Source: Gallaecimonas kandeliae (GTDB lineage: Bacteria > Pseudomonadota > Gammaproteobacteria > Enterobacterales > Gallaecimonadaceae). From it: DNA of 64,000 nt. The notes beneath the pieces were generated by a model that did not search any database, was not told where the DNA came from, and was given only the letters and a program-made list of their open reading frames with translations. Position numbers and translations under genes: made by a program. The stretch is taken from NCBI RefSeq assembly GCF_030450055.1, contig NZ_CP118480.1, forward strand, positions 2,073,415 to 2,137,414. Direction: 5' to 3'. Shown here piece after piece: positions 46,415-56,080 of this stretch. Position 1 is the first letter of the stretch, and every line of letters begins with the position of its first letter.

Positions 46415-48610
46415 ATGGCTGCATCATCCAAAACCCCTTTGCCTGCCCAGTCCCTGTTGACCATAGCCCTCGGCATGGCGGTCACCGCCCCGGCCCTGGC
46501 CGACAATAGCAACCCCAAGAAGAGCGCCGTGGAGCGCATCGAAGTGGTGGGCCAGCACCAGGGCTACAAGATAGATCAGGTGCAATCGAGCAAATTCACC
46601 GACAGCCTCGGCGACACCGCCAAGTCGGTAACGGTGATCGGCAGCGACCTCATCCAGGACATGGGGGCCATGAGCTTCAGCGACACCTTGCGCGCCACCC
46701 CGGGCATTACCCTGGGCTCGGGCGAAGGGGGCAATCCCTACGGTGACAGGCCCTTCATCCGCGGCTACGACGCCCAGTCCTCCACCTTTGCCGACGGCCT
46801 GCGGGACATCGGCTCCCAGAGCCGGGAGGTGTTCAACATAGAGCAGGTGGAGGTCTTCAAGGGCCCGAACTCGGCCTACGCCGGTCGCGGCGCCGTGGGC
46901 GGCAGCATCAATATCGTCACCAAGACCCCGGGGGCCAGGGACTTCAACCACCTGTCCCTGACCGCCGGTACCGACAACCTCAAGCGCGCCACCCTGGACA
47001 CCAACAAGGTCGTAGGGAACGAAGCGGCGGTGCGCCTCAACCTGATGAGCCATGACGCCGACATGCCGGGCCGAAGCGGCGTAGACGGGGACCGTTGGGG
47101 CATAGCCCCTTCCCTGGCGTTGGGCCTGACCACCCAGACCCGCGCCAAGCTGGCCTATTACCATTTTGAAAGCCACGACATGCCGGACTACGGCATCCCC
47201 TACGACCAGGCCACAGGCCAGCCGGCGGCGGTGGACAGGGACAACTTCTATGGCCTGTTGAACCGGGATTTTCGCCGCAATACGGTGGACAGCGGCCTCA
47301 TCAAAATCGAGCACGACCTCGGCCCGGATCTGCTGCTGACCAGCACCAGCCGCTATGGCCGCTCCAGCAACGACTACGTGGTCACCAACCCCGACGACTC
47401 CAAGGGCAACGTGGCCAGCGGCACCGTCTTTCGCGGCGTCAAGTCCCGCTACTCGGTCACCGACAGCCTGGCCACGGGCCTGGATCTGTCCGGCAGCTAC
47501 CACCTGGGGGGCCTCGCTAACCGCTTCGCCGTGGGGCTGGAACTGTCCAAGGAAGAAACCGACGCCGACAGCTACCGGGTCACCACGGGTGTCATCCTGC
47601 CGAGCGGCGCCAGTTCCACCCACTGCCAGGACGCCGGCATGCTGGAGGGCTATTTCTGCGCTCCCCTTTCCAACCCCAACCCCAGCGATCCCTGGGTGGG
47701 CAGCATAGAACGCAAGGGCACTCCCACCCACACCCGCACCACCAGCCGCTCCCTCTACGGCTTCAACAGCACCGATTTGAGCGAGCAGTGGCTGCTGAGC
47801 CTGGGTCTGCGCTGGGATGAGTACGACACCGAAAGCACCCCTTACGGCGGCGAGACCCTGGGCAACAGCGACGGCTTCCTCAACTACCAGTTGGGCCTTG
47901 TCTACAAGCCGGCGGGTAACGGCAGCGTCTACCTGTCCTACGGCACCTCCTCCAACCCGCCAGGCACCTCCAACGGTGACGGCGCTGACCGCCTCAGCAC
48001 CAGCAACGACGACCTGGCCCCCGAAGACACCAAGAGCCTAGAGCTTGGCAGCAAGTGGGATCTGTTCGGCGACGCCCTCTCCGCCACAGTGGCGGTGTTC
48101 CGCACCGAGAAGAACAACGCCAGGGTGGCGGTGGAAGCCGGCCGCGGCGCGCCCCAGGAAAACGTCGGCAAGCAGAAGGTGGACGGCTTCGAGCTGGGCC
48201 TGTCCGGCATGCTGACCGCCAACTGGCAGCTGTTCGGTGGCTACAGCTACCTGGACGCCACCCTCGAGGGCAACGGCATCAACAGCCAGTACGACGGCAA
48301 TGCCTTCCCCAACACCGCCAAGCACAGCCTGAGCCTCTTCACCAATTACGGGTTGACCGACAGCCTCAAGGTCGGCGGTGGCGCCTATTACATGTCCAAG
48401 GTCTACGGCAACACCGCCAACACCCTGTCGGTACCGGCCTATTGGCGCTTCGATGCCATGGCGAGCATGGAGGTCAATTCCTGGATGACGCTGCGCCTCA
48501 ACGTGCAGAACCTCACCGACAAGCGCTACTTCGACAAGGCCTATGCCGCCCATTTCGCCACAGTGGCACCGGGCCGCTTGGTGACCCTGACCGCCGACTT
48601 GCGTTTCTAA
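46415..48610 (+). CDS. TonB-dependent siderophore receptor, Fiu-like
   Basis: A 731-residue outer-membrane receptor with a signal peptide (cleavage after ALA, about residue 29), a plug domain (about 45-170; [59 protein letters not shown] split over two strands), and a 22-strand barrel ending in Phe. The order resembles E. coli Fiu, a receptor for catecholate siderophores and their monomers. Preceded by Fur boxes and followed by YbiX, as in E. coli. The exact ligand cannot be read. Confidence 0.92.
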   Translation: MAASSKTPLPAQSLLTIALGMAVTAPALADNSNPKKSAVERIEVVGQHQGYKIDQVQSSKFTDSLGDTAKSVTVIGSDLIQDMGAMSFSDTLRATPGITLGSGEGGNPYGDRPFIRGYDAQSSTFADGLRDIGSQSREVFNIEQVEVFKGPNSAYAGRGAVGGSINIVTKTPGARDFNHLSLTAGTDNLKRATLDTNKVVGNEAAVRLNLMSHDADMPGRSGVDGDRWGIAPSLALGLTTQTRAKLAYYHFESHDMPDYGIPYDQATGQPAAVDRDNFYGLLNRDFRRNTVDSGLIKIEHDLGPDLLLTSTSRYGRSSNDYVVTNPDDSKGNVASGTVFRGVKSRYSVTDSLATGLDLSGSYHLGGLANRFAVGLELSKEETDADSYRVTTGVILPSGASSTHCQDAGMLEGYFCAPLSNPNPSDPWVGSIERKGTPTHTRTTSRSLYGFNSTDLSEQWLLSLGLRWDEYDTESTPYGGETLGNSDGFLNYQLGLVYKPAGNGSVYLSYGTSSNPPGTSNGDGADRLSTSNDDLAPEDTKSLELGSKWDLFGDALSATVAVFRTEKNNARVAVEAGRGAPQENVGKQKVDGFELGLSGMLTANWQLFGGYSYLDATLEGNGINSQYDGNAFPNTAKHSLSLFTNYGLTDSLKVGGGAYYMSKVYGNTANTLSVPAYWRFDAMASMEVNSWMTLRLNVQNLTDKRYFDKAYAAHFATVAPGRLVTLTADLRF

Positions 48611-48628
48611 GGGCGCATTCCAAGAACA

Positions 48629-48657
48629 CAGGCACCGCCGCTGGCGGTGCCTTTTTG
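48629..48657 (+). terminator. Intra-operon terminator or attenuator
   Basis: Stem GGCACCGCC/GGCGGTGCC (48631-48639, 48643-48651) plus five T, between the receptor and the oxygenase gene; some read-through probably feeds the latter. Confidence 0.8.
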
Positions 48658-48671
48658 ATGAGGAGAACCCC

Positions 48672-49340
48672 ATGCTTGTCGCCATCGAAGGTGTGTTGAC
48701 TGCCGAGGAAGTGGTCCACTGCCGGCGCCTGCTGGACAGCGAAACCTGGATAGACGGTAACCAGACCTCTGGGCCCCTGGCCGCCACCCAGAAGCGCAAC
48801 CTGCAGCTGGCGCGGGACAATGCCGTCGCCAACCAGCTGGGCCAGGCCATCATGGACAAGCTGCTGGCCGATCCCCGCTTCGTCTCGGCCGCCCTGCCCT
48901 TGAAGTTCTACCCGCCGCTGTTCAACCGCTACGAAGGGGGCCAGGCCTTTGGCAACCACATCGACAACGCCATTCGAAATACCCCGGACGGCCTGGTGCG
49001 CACCGATCTCTCCGCCACCCTCTTCCTGACCGAGCCAGAGGAGTACGAAGGGGGCGAACTGGTGGTGGAAGACAGCTACGGCAGCCACAGCGTCAAGCTC
49101 CCCGCCGGCTCTTTGGTGCTCTACCCCGCCACCAGCCTGCACCGGGTAACGCCCGTGACCCGCGGCGCCAGGGTGAGTGCCTTCATGTGGCTGCAGAGCA
49201 TGGTCAGGGACGAGGGCCAGCGGCGGCTGCTCTACCAGCTCGACAACTGCATCCAGCGCTTGGCTGCCGCAGGCAGCGAGGAAGTGACGGCCCTGACCGG
49301 GGTCTACCACAACCTGGTCCGCCGCTGGGCAGACAGTTAA
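48672..49340 (+). CDS. ybiX: PKHD-type Fe(II)/2-oxoglutarate hydroxylase YbiX/PiuC
   Basis: A 222-residue dioxygenase. The facial triad is H96, D98 (NHIDNAI) and H157 (SLHRVTPV), with R167 for 2-oxoglutarate. Its conserved place beside catecholate receptors (fiu-ybiX, piuA-piuC) ties it to siderophore use, but the hydroxylated target is unknown. The ribosome site is GAGGAG. Confidence 0.9.
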   Translation: MLVAIEGVLTAEEVVHCRRLLDSETWIDGNQTSGPLAATQKRNLQLARDNAVANQLGQAIMDKLLADPRFVSAALPLKFYPPLFNRYEGGQAFGNHIDNAIRNTPDGLVRTDLSATLFLTEPEEYEGGELVVEDSYGSHSVKLPAGSLVLYPATSLHRVTPVTRGARVSAFMWLQSMVRDEGQRRLLYQLDNCIQRLAAAGSEEVTALTGVYHNLVRRWADS

Positions 49341-49341
49341 G

Positions 49342-49366
49342 AAGAGGCGCCTTGGCGCCTCTTTTC
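49342..49366. terminator. Bidirectional terminator
   Basis: Stem AAGAGGCGCC/GGCGCCTCTT (49342-49351, 49354-49363); separates the convergent oxygenase and ycjF genes. Confidence 0.85.
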
Positions 49367-50390
49367 AATCCTCCCTGGGGAGCTTTTCCTTGCTGCGGCC
49401 CAGCACCATGCCGGGCAGCTTCATCAGATCCTTGCCCATGTCGACGATGAGCCGCGAGCGGGCCTTACTCAAGCGCTGGCGCTCCGCCTCATCCATGGGC
49501 AAAGGCCGCGACAGGCGCATAGCCTGCCAACCGAGGCGGGCGGTCAACAGCCCCGCCCCCAGGCCTTGGGCGGCACGGCCGGAGAGCTTGCCGAGCAAGT
49601 CGGCCCCCAGGGTGCTCATGCCGATATCCACCACCAGTTCGGAGGCGCCGGCATAGATGAGGTTGATGAACACCTGGCGCACCAGACGCACCCGGCTCCA
49701 GTAACCGAGGGGCAGACCGTAAACCTTGGCGATGTCGCGAATGAGCCGCAGGTTGCGCCAGGCGATGATGGCCATGTCGGTCAGCGCCAGGGGGCTCACC
49801 GCCACCAGCACAGTGGCTTCCAGGGCGTAGCGGCGCACCAGGGCCTGGGCCCTGTCGTCCAAGGACACCAACACCTGCTGGCGAAAACGCTGCTGCACCT
49901 CTTCCCCGCTGTCATGGCTGGAGAGGGTCGCCAGGAAGGATTGCATATCGGCGCCCTTGTCCAGGCCACGCAGTTTCATGCTGCGCTCGATATGGGTCAG
50001 GGCCCCGTCCCCGGTGCTGGCCTTGGCCGCCTTGTCGGCGTCCCGCTCCAGGCGCTTGAGCCGAGCCAGGGCCCGCCATTCGCGCCACAGGGCGCGCAGG
50101 GCCCCTGCCCCCAGCAGCACTGTGGCCAGGCTGAACAGCAGCGCCAGCGCAGGCGTGCTCTGCCAAAGGTCGTAGAGCCAGTAGCCGGTCTGGCCGAAGA
50201 CGCCCAGAGTCAGGAAGCACAGGCCCCAGGCCAGCCAGGGGCGGCGGCGCGGGGCCAGGGCCCGCTCCAGGCCCTGTTCGGCGGCGCTGGGTTCTTCCGG
50301 CGTGAAGCTGGCATCGCTGAGCTCCACGGCCTGGCGCAGCTCAGGCAGGACCTCTTCTTCTTCCACCAGGCGGCTGGGTCGCAAACTCAT
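49365..50390 (-). CDS. ycjF: YcjF-like membrane protein (DUF697/TIGR01620)
   Basis: A 341-residue protein: acidic cytosolic N-terminus, two helices at about 55-100 (WLAWGLCFLTLGVFG, LLFSLATVLLGAGAL), then the DUF697 domain with a further helix pair (ATVLVAVSPLALTDMAIIAW). Linked to PspA-type envelope stress in many proteobacteria. Start ATG 50390 overlaps ycjX by four bases. The upstream frame to 50591 is inside ycjX and not family. Confidence 0.88.
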   Translation of the reverse strand: MSLRPSRLVEEEEVLPELRQAVELSDASFTPEEPSAAEQGLERALAPRRRPWLAWGLCFLTLGVFGQTGYWLYDLWQSTPALALLFSLATVLLGAGALRALWREWRALARLKRLERDADKAAKASTGDGALTHIERSMKLRGLDKGADMQSFLATLSSHDSGEEVQQRFRQQVLVSLDDRAQALVRRYALEATVLVAVSPLALTDMAIIAWRNLRLIRDIAKVYGLPLGYWSRVRLVRQVFINLIYAGASELVVDIGMSTLGADLLGKLSGRAAQGLGAGLLTARLGWQAMRLSRPLPMDEAERQRLSKARSRLIVDMGKDLMKLPGMVLGRSKEKLPRED

Positions 50391-51772
50391 GTCATCTTGT
50401 CTCCAAGCAAAAAGGCCAGGGCCTTGTCCATGCGCAGGTGCTTGAGGGGTGAGCCGAGGCCCAGGGGCGGCGCGAAGGCCGGGAAGGCAAAGCCCTGGCG
50501 CTGCCAGAAATCGCTGCCCGGCAGGCTGGCCGGCAGATCGCCGGGAAAGAGGGTCACCTGGCGGCCATCGGCTAAGCGGCCCTTGAGGCAAGGCAGCAGC
50601 TCCCCTTCCAGGCTGCTGTGCCCGGCCAAGGTGGTGCAGACGGCGGCCAGGGTCTCGACCCCCACCTCGATGCCGGCATAGCGGATGGGCTCCAGGGCCG
50701 GGCGGATAAGCTCCTCCAGCAGGCTGGTCAGGGCCGGGCGCTGTTCAGGGGTCAGGCGATCGGCCTGGGTGGCGGCGAAGAGCACCCTGTCGATGCGGGG
50801 CGAGAAAAGCCGCTGCAGCAGATTGGAACGGCCGTACTGGAAGCTCCGCAAGATCTCGGTCAGGGCCAGCTGCAGATCCAGGAAGGCCGCCCGGGAATGG
50901 TTAAGGGCCGCCAGGGTGTCGATCAGCACCACCTGGCGGTCCATGCTGGCGAAGTGCTCCTTGTAGAAGCGCTTGACCACCTCCTGCTTGTACTGCTCGA
51001 ACACCTTGGCCAGGGCCTGGTAGCAGGGGTTGGTGGCATCAGGCTCCCCTTGCCAGGGGAAGAAGGCCAGCACGGGAGCCCCTTTCAAGGCCCCCGGCAG
51101 CAGGAAGCGCCCCGGTTGCAGGTAGTAAAGGCCCAGCTCTTGGCGAAGCCTTGTCAGCAAAGCCGCATAGTCCTGGGCCAGGGCTTCGGCCCTGGCTTCA
51201 TCCAGCACCCCGCCCTCACCGTAGGCCCGGGCATCAAGGCACCAGCTGCCGGCCAGGACCTTTCGTGGCTCCTGGCTGAGCAACACCTGTTGCTGGGCGC
51301 TCCACTGGCCGTAGTCCAGTTCCAGCATGGCCAAGTCCAGCAGCCATTCGCCGGGGTAATCGACGATGTCCAGCACCAGGGTCACCGGCTCCTTGAAGAA
51401 GCCGCGCAGGCCGCTGTCCGGCAGGTAGCGCAGGTGCAGGCGCAGTTCGGAAATGCCGTCCGTCGAGGGCGCCCAGGCCGGGCTTTCTGCCGTCAGCTGG
51501 GCCAGGTTGTCACGATAACGGAAACGGGGCACCAGCGGATGGGGCTGGGGCATTTCCCTGGCCCCCTGGTAGCGGCCCTCGGCCACGACAGGGAAGAATG
51601 GCAGGTGGCTGGGGCTGCCGTGAAGCAGCTGGTCGGTCAGGGAAGTGATGAAGGCGGTCTTACCGGCCTGGGACAGGCCTGTGACCGCCAGCCGGACGTG
51701 CTGGTCGAGGCCGCGCCTTAAGGTGTCGCCGGCGGCCTGGGCCAGGGATTTGAAGCTGGAACTGTCGAACAT
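50387..51772 (-). CDS. ycjX: YcjX-like GTPase/AAA-like NTPase
   Basis: A 461-residue P-loop protein with Walker A GLSQAGKTAF near 32-41 and a downstream DIVDYPGEW that resembles Walker B/switch. Its family is DUF463. It is found with psp genes and YcjF and is thought to help in envelope stress response, without a proven reaction. The true start is ATG 51772; the longer frame uses a TTG. Confidence 0.88.
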   Translation of the reverse strand: MFDSSSFKSLAQAAGDTLRRGLDQHVRLAVTGLSQAGKTAFITSLTDQLLHGSPSHLPFFPVVAEGRYQGAREMPQPHPLVPRFRYRDNLAQLTAESPAWAPSTDGISELRLHLRYLPDSGLRGFFKEPVTLVLDIVDYPGEWLLDLAMLELDYGQWSAQQQVLLSQEPRKVLAGSWCLDARAYGEGGVLDEARAEALAQDYAALLTRLRQELGLYYLQPGRFLLPGALKGAPVLAFFPWQGEPDATNPCYQALAKVFEQYKQEVVKRFYKEHFASMDRQVVLIDTLAALNHSRAAFLDLQLALTEILRSFQYGRSNLLQRLFSPRIDRVLFAATQADRLTPEQRPALTSLLEELIRPALEPIRYAGIEVGVETLAAVCTTLAGHSSLEGELLPCLKGRLADGRQVTLFPGDLPASLPGSDFWQRQGFAFPAFAPPLGLGSPLKHLRMDKALAFLLGDKMT

Positions 51773-51786
51773 GGAGGTATCCAAAA

Positions 51787-51812
51787 GCGAAAGGCGCCTT
51801 GCGGCGCCCCTT
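51787..51812 (-). terminator. Attenuator-like hairpin between pspC and ycjX
   Basis: On the minus strand GGCGCC-GCAA-GGCGCC with A-G flank and TTTCGCTTTT behind. T tract interrupted, so partial termination is likely. Confidence 0.55.
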
Positions 51813-52199
51813 TCAGAGCCGGCTGATTTGCCGGTTCAACTGGAACTCGGTGGAGGTGACGTAGCTTTCCAGGCTCCTCAGCCGGCCTTCCAGGCGGTCG
51901 AACTGGCTGTTGATGTCGTGGATGGCCTGGCGGGGCGGCTCGCCGGACTGCCAGACCTGCTCCTTCACATGGATGGGCTTTTCCTTGCGGCCATTGCTGG
52001 TACCGGGGGCCTTCTCCAGGATGAACCAGAGGGCGATATAGGCCACCACGAAGAAGGAACCGGACAGCAGGATACCGCTGACCACCAAGACCCGCACCAG
52101 CCAGGTTTCCAGCCCGAAGTAGTGGGCCAGGCCGGCGCAGACACCGCCGAGGCGGGCTTCGTCGGGGTAACGGTACAGAGGGCCTCTTGCATTGTTCAT
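51813..52199 (-). CDS. pspC: Phage shock protein C
   Basis: A 128-residue protein: PspC domain at about 8-65 (DEARLGGVCAGLAHYFG and a membrane helix IALWFILE), then a cytosolic coiled coil with SQFDRLEGRLRSLESYV. PspC senses membrane stress and, with PspB, draws PspA away from PspF. Confidence 0.92.
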   Translation of the reverse strand: MNNARGPLYRYPDEARLGGVCAGLAHYFGLETWLVRVLVVSGILLSGSFFVVAYIALWFILEKAPGTSNGRKEKPIHVKEQVWQSGEPPRQAIHDINSQFDRLEGRLRSLESYVTSTEFQLNRQISRL

Positions 52200-52238
52200 A
52201 GCCTGATCTCCTTCACGTTGGGCAGGGCATCCCTGCCC

Positions 52239-52475
52239 TTAGGCCTTGTTGCGCCACTGGGGGCTGTCGGCATCCAGCAGGCGTTCCAGGGTGGCGATAC
52301 GCTCGGCCATCTTTTCCGCCTTCTGGGACAGCGCGACCAGCTGCACCCTTTCATCTTCACTCAAGCCCTGCCCTACCTGGCGTCTGCTGCGGTAGTGCAG
52401 GATGAGCCAGATGGGTGCCACGAAAACCATAAAGATGATCAGCGGCACCGAAAAAGCCCAAACCACATCCTCCAT
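52239..52475 (-). CDS. pspB: Phage shock protein B
   Basis: A 78-residue protein: an N-terminal helix (VPLIIFMVFVAPIWLILHY) and a coiled-coil tail ending LLDADSPQWR, as in E. coli PspB. Two ATGs lie in tandem; the second (52475) has better spacing from AAGGAG, while the first (52478) has only three bases. Partner of PspC and PspA. Confidence 0.9.
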   Translation of the reverse strand: MEDVVWAFSVPLIIFMVFVAPIWLILHYRSRRQVGQGLSEDERVQLVALSQKAEKMAERIATLERLLDADSPQWRNKA

Positions 52476-52490
52476 CATCTGCTCCTTAGC

Positions 52491-53156
52491 TTACTTTTTC
52501 TTGGCCAGCTTGGCCTTCAGGGCGTCCAGCTCCTGATTGACCTTGTCGTCGGCGGCCAGGGCGGCAAATTCGGCGTCCAGGCCTTTGCCTTTACCCAAAT
52601 CATAGGACTCGACCTGGGCTTCGATGTCGTCAATGCGACGCTCGTACTGTTCGAACTTGGCCATGGTGTCTTCGACCTTGCCACCGTCGAAGCGCTTGCG
52701 CACATCCAGGCGGGTCTGGGCGGACTGCTTGCGCATGACGATGCTCTTCTGGCGGGCGCGGGCGTCGGTCAGCTTCTCGTTCAGCTGGCCCACTTCCTCG
52801 CTCAGCTTGGCGATGGTCTCCTCGACGTGAGTCAGTTCCACCTGCAGGGTCGTCATGGCATCTTCGGCGCGGTTCTTCTCGACCAGGGCACCCTTGGCCA
52901 GATCTTCGCGGTCCTTGGTCAGGGCCAGCTCGGCCTTGGCCTGCCAGTCGTTGGCCTTCTCGGCCAGCTTCTGAATGCGACGTTCCAGATCCTTGCGCTC
53001 GGCCAGGGCCTTGGCGGACAGGGAACGCACCTCAACCAGGGTGTCTTCCATTTCCTGAATGATCAGGCGCACCATTTTTTCCGGGTCTTCGGCCTTGTCC
53101 AGCAAGGCGTTCAGGTTGGCATTCACTATGTCGGTGAAGCGAGAGAAAATACCCAT
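52491..53156 (-). CDS. pspA: Phage shock protein A
   Basis: A 221-residue coiled-coil protein of the ESCRT-III-like PspA/IM30 family, starting MGIFSRFTDIVNANLNALLDKAEDPEKM. It binds stressed inner membrane and, unstressed, inhibits the enhancer-binding protein PspF. First gene of the pspABC-ycjXF operon. Confidence 0.95.
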   Translation of the reverse strand: MGIFSRFTDIVNANLNALLDKAEDPEKMVRLIIQEMEDTLVEVRSLSAKALAERKDLERRIQKLAEKANDWQAKAELALTKDREDLAKGALVEKNRAEDAMTTLQVELTHVEETIAKLSEEVGQLNEKLTDARARQKSIVMRKQSAQTRLDVRKRFDGGKVEDTMAKFEQYERRIDDIEAQVESYDLGKGKGLDAEFAALAADDKVNQELDALKAKLAKKK

Positions 53157-53199
53157 TTCAGTTTCCTCGTCTGATCTAAGGGAGTTCCTTGCTCTCCCT

Positions 53200-53217
53200 T
53201 ATCCGAAAAGCGTGCCA
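53200..53217 (-). promoter_or_regulatory. Sigma-54-type promoter of pspA
   Basis: On the minus strand TGGCACG (53217-53211) is a perfect -24 element; four bases then TCGG stand at the -12 place (consensus TTGC), a partial match. The distance to pspA ATG is about 40 bases. The E. coli pspA promoter also uses sigma-54. Confidence 0.6.
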
Positions 53218-53328
53218 CTTTGCCAAAGACAATAACACACTGAATTAAAAAAGAAAATTTTGTTGATCCTATGTGAAGAGATTTGGCTTATCATAGGTTC
53301 AACCACTATTTGGCGAAAATCACCACTC

Positions 53329-54381
53329 ATGGCACCAAGGCAACACGACAACCTCCTAGGCCAGGCCAACAGCTTCCTGGAGGTCATGGATCAGGTCTCG
53401 AGAGTCGCCCCCCTCAATAAGCCGGTGCTTATCATAGGGGAAAGGGGGACGGGTAAGGAACTCATTGCCGAACGTCTGCACTTCCTGTCCAGCCGCTGGG
53501 ACCAGAGCTACCTCAAGCTCAACTGCGCGGCACTGAACGAGAACCTGCTGGAATCCGAACTGTTCGGCTACGACCAGGGCGCCTTCACCGGCGCCGCCAA
53601 ACGCCACAGCGGTCGTTTCGAGCGGGCCGATGGCGGCACCCTCTTCCTGGACGAGCTGGCCAACACCTCCGGCCTTATCCAGGAAAAGCTGCTGCGGGTC
53701 ATCGAATATGGCGAGTACGAGCGGGTGGGCGGCTCCCAGACCTTGAAGACGGACGTGCGCCTCATCTGCGCCACCAACGAAGATCTGCCGACCCTGGCCG
53801 AACAGGGGGCCTTTCGCGCCGACCTGCTGGACCGCCTGGCCTTCGACGTCATCACCCTGCCGCCCCTGCGTGAGCGCCGGGAAGACATACTGATGCTGGC
53901 CGAGAACTTCGCCATCAACATGGCCCGCCAGCTGGGCCAGCCGCTGTTCTCCGGCTTCACCCGCAAGGCCCAGCAGCTGATACTGGATTACGACTGGCCC
54001 GGCAACATCCGCGAACTCAAGAACGTGGTGGAGCGCAGCGTCTACCGCCACGACAACCCGGACCTGCCGGTGCACCAGATAGTGCTGGATCCCTTCGAGT
54101 CCCCCTGGCGGCCCCAGACCCAGGTGCGCACCACCGATCGCCAACCCAAGGCCCAGGAGACCCAGGCGCCGGTAGCGGTGGCCAAGCCGGCCGGCTCTTC
54201 GCTACGTTTCCCTTTGGACTTCAAGAACCTGACCCAGGAATTCGAGATCCAGGTGCTGACCGAGGCCCTCAAGGCCAACCAGTACAACCAGAAGCGCAGC
54301 GCCGACGCCCTGGGGCTGACCTACCACCAATTGCGGGGCATACTGCGCAAATACGAGCTGCTCGGCGCAGAGGAAGGTTAA
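53329..54381 (+). CDS. pspF: Phage shock activator PspF
   Basis: A 350-residue bacterial enhancer-binding protein without a regulatory N-terminal domain. Walker A GERGTGKE at 37-44, GAFTGA at 84-89, Walker B FLDELAN, and a C-terminal Fis-type helix-turn-helix (QKRSADALGLTYHQL). It activates the sigma-54 promoter of the divergent pspA and is held back by PspA. ATG 53329 fits; the reading frame opens further upstream without homology. Confidence 0.93.
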   Translation: MAPRQHDNLLGQANSFLEVMDQVSRVAPLNKPVLIIGERGTGKELIAERLHFLSSRWDQSYLKLNCAALNENLLESELFGYDQGAFTGAAKRHSGRFERADGGTLFLDELANTSGLIQEKLLRVIEYGEYERVGGSQTLKTDVRLICATNEDLPTLAEQGAFRADLLDRLAFDVITLPPLRERREDILMLAENFAINMARQLGQPLFSGFTRKAQQLILDYDWPGNIRELKNVVERSVYRHDNPDLPVHQIVLDPFESPWRPQTQVRTTDRQPKAQETQAPVAVAKPAGSSLRFPLDFKNLTQEFEIQVLTEALKANQYNQKRSADALGLTYHQLRGILRKYELLGAEEG

Positions 54382-54469
54382 GGGCAGATGGATCCCAGGT
54401 TTGGAAGGACGGGGCCAAGGGTGGTATCTTGCCGCCCTTGTTCTTTAACATCGACTCACGGCATGGCTT

Positions 54470-56080
54470 ATGCTGGTTAATCGCACCCTGCTCTTGGGGT
54501 TACTGGGACTGCTGCTGGGGGCCTGCTCCGACGGCAAATCGGGCCTGGCCCACCAGGGCCTGGTCTATTGCGCCGAAGGCAGCCCAGAGACCTTCAATCC
54601 CCAGTTGGTGACCTCGGGCACCACGGTCGACGCCACCTCCAACCAGCTTTACGACAAGCTCATCGACATCGACGCCAAGACCGGCGAGGTGATCCCCCGC
54701 CTGGCGGTGAGCTGGGAAATGAGCCCGGATGGCCTGCGCTACAGCTTCCAGTTGCGCCGCGGGGTGCAGTTCCACCAGACCCCCTATTTCACCCCCAGCC
54801 GTGATTTCGATGCCGATGACGTCATCTTCAGCTTCCGCCGCCAGTGGGACAAGAACGACCCCTTCCACAAGGTGTCGGGGGGTGAATATCCCTTCTTCGA
54901 GGCCGTGGGCCTGGGTAGCCTGCTCCACGACATAGTGCGGGACAACGCTCACCAGGTGACCTTCGTGCTGAACAGGCCGGACGCTTCCTTCCTGGCCAAC
55001 CTGGCCACCGACTACGAGGTGATCCTCTCCGCCGAATATGGCAAGCAGCTGCTGGCCCAGGGCCTGCCGGGGCGTATCGACACCCAGCCCATAGGCACAG
55101 GCCCCTTCGTCTTCGAGAGCTACCGTAAAGACAGTTATATCCGTTACCACGCCCACCCTCACTACTGGGACGGCAAGGTGGCGGTCAATCCCCTCATCTT
55201 CGACATCACCAAGCGCAGCTCCCGGCGCCTGGCCAAGCTCATCACCGGCGAATGTGACGTCACAGGCCTGCCCCTGGCCTCAGAAATAGGGGAGATCAAG
55301 AAGCACCCCAACCTCAAGTTGCAGTCCACCCCTGGCCTCAACGTCGGCTTCTGGGCCTTCAACACCGAAAGGCCGCCCCTCAACAACCCTGACGTGCGCC
55401 ACGCCCTGGCCCTGGCCATCGACAAGAACACCATAATGCAGGCGGTGTTCTACGGTACCGGCTCCGCCGCCAATACCCTGCTGCCGGAAAGCTCCTGGGC
55501 CTACAACGACAAGATCCCTCCCATGAAAAGGGACCTGGACAAGGCCAGGGAGCTGATGAAAAAAGCCGGGCTTCAAGACGGCTTCAACCTCGACATCTGG
55601 GCCATGCCGGTGTCCCGCTCCTATAACCCCAATGCCCGCAAGATGGCCGAGCTGATCCAATCGGATCTCGCCGCCATCAAGGTCAAGGTACGCATCATCA
55701 CCTACGACTGGACCAACTTCCGCCGCCGCCTGGCCCACGGTGAACACGACTCTGTGCTGATCGGCTGGTCCGCCGACAACACCGATCCGGACAACTTCTT
55801 CAGCCCCACCCTGTCCTGTGCGGCCCTGGCCGGCGGCAACAACAGGGCCAACTGGTGCGATCCCAAATTTGACACCCTGCTGACCAAGGCACTGCTGGTG
55901 CAGGACCGCGCTCAGCGCAAGGTCTACTACCAGCAGGCCCAAGCCTACCTGCAGGAAGCCATGCCGGTGGTGCCCCTGGCCCATGGCCTGCGCTTCTCGG
56001 CCAGCCAGGCCGATGTTGAAGGTGTGACGCTGCGCCCCTTCGGCGGCATCGGATTCGCCAAGGCGAGGAGGACCGACTGA
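54470..56080 (+). CDS. sapA: Peptide/putrescine ABC transporter substrate-binding lipoprotein SapA
   Basis: A 536-residue SBP_bac_5 protein. A lipobox LLLGAC gives lipidated Cys18 or so; the chain has the DppA/OppA fold (YCAEGSPETFNPQLVTSGTT, TGPFVFESYRKDSYI). SapA is the first gene of sapABCDF and sits beside pspF, as in E. coli. Sap handles antimicrobial peptides in some species and putrescine export in E. coli; which applies here is unknown. Confidence 0.9.
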   Translation: MLVNRTLLLGLLGLLLGACSDGKSGLAHQGLVYCAEGSPETFNPQLVTSGTTVDATSNQLYDKLIDIDAKTGEVIPRLAVSWEMSPDGLRYSFQLRRGVQFHQTPYFTPSRDFDADDVIFSFRRQWDKNDPFHKVSGGEYPFFEAVGLGSLLHDIVRDNAHQVTFVLNRPDASFLANLATDYEVILSAEYGKQLLAQGLPGRIDTQPIGTGPFVFESYRKDSYIRYHAHPHYWDGKVAVNPLIFDITKRSSRRLAKLITGECDVTGLPLASEIGEIKKHPNLKLQSTPGLNVGFWAFNTERPPLNNPDVRHALALAIDKNTIMQAVFYGTGSAANTLLPESSWAYNDKIPPMKRDLDKARELMKKAGLQDGFNLDIWAMPVSRSYNPNARKMAELIQSDLAAIKVKVRIITYDWTNFRRRLAHGEHDSVLIGWSADNTDPDNFFSPTLSCAALAGGNNRANWCDPKFDTLLTKALLVQDRAQRKVYYQQAQAYLQEAMPVVPLAHGLRFSASQADVEGVTLRPFGGIGFAKARRTD

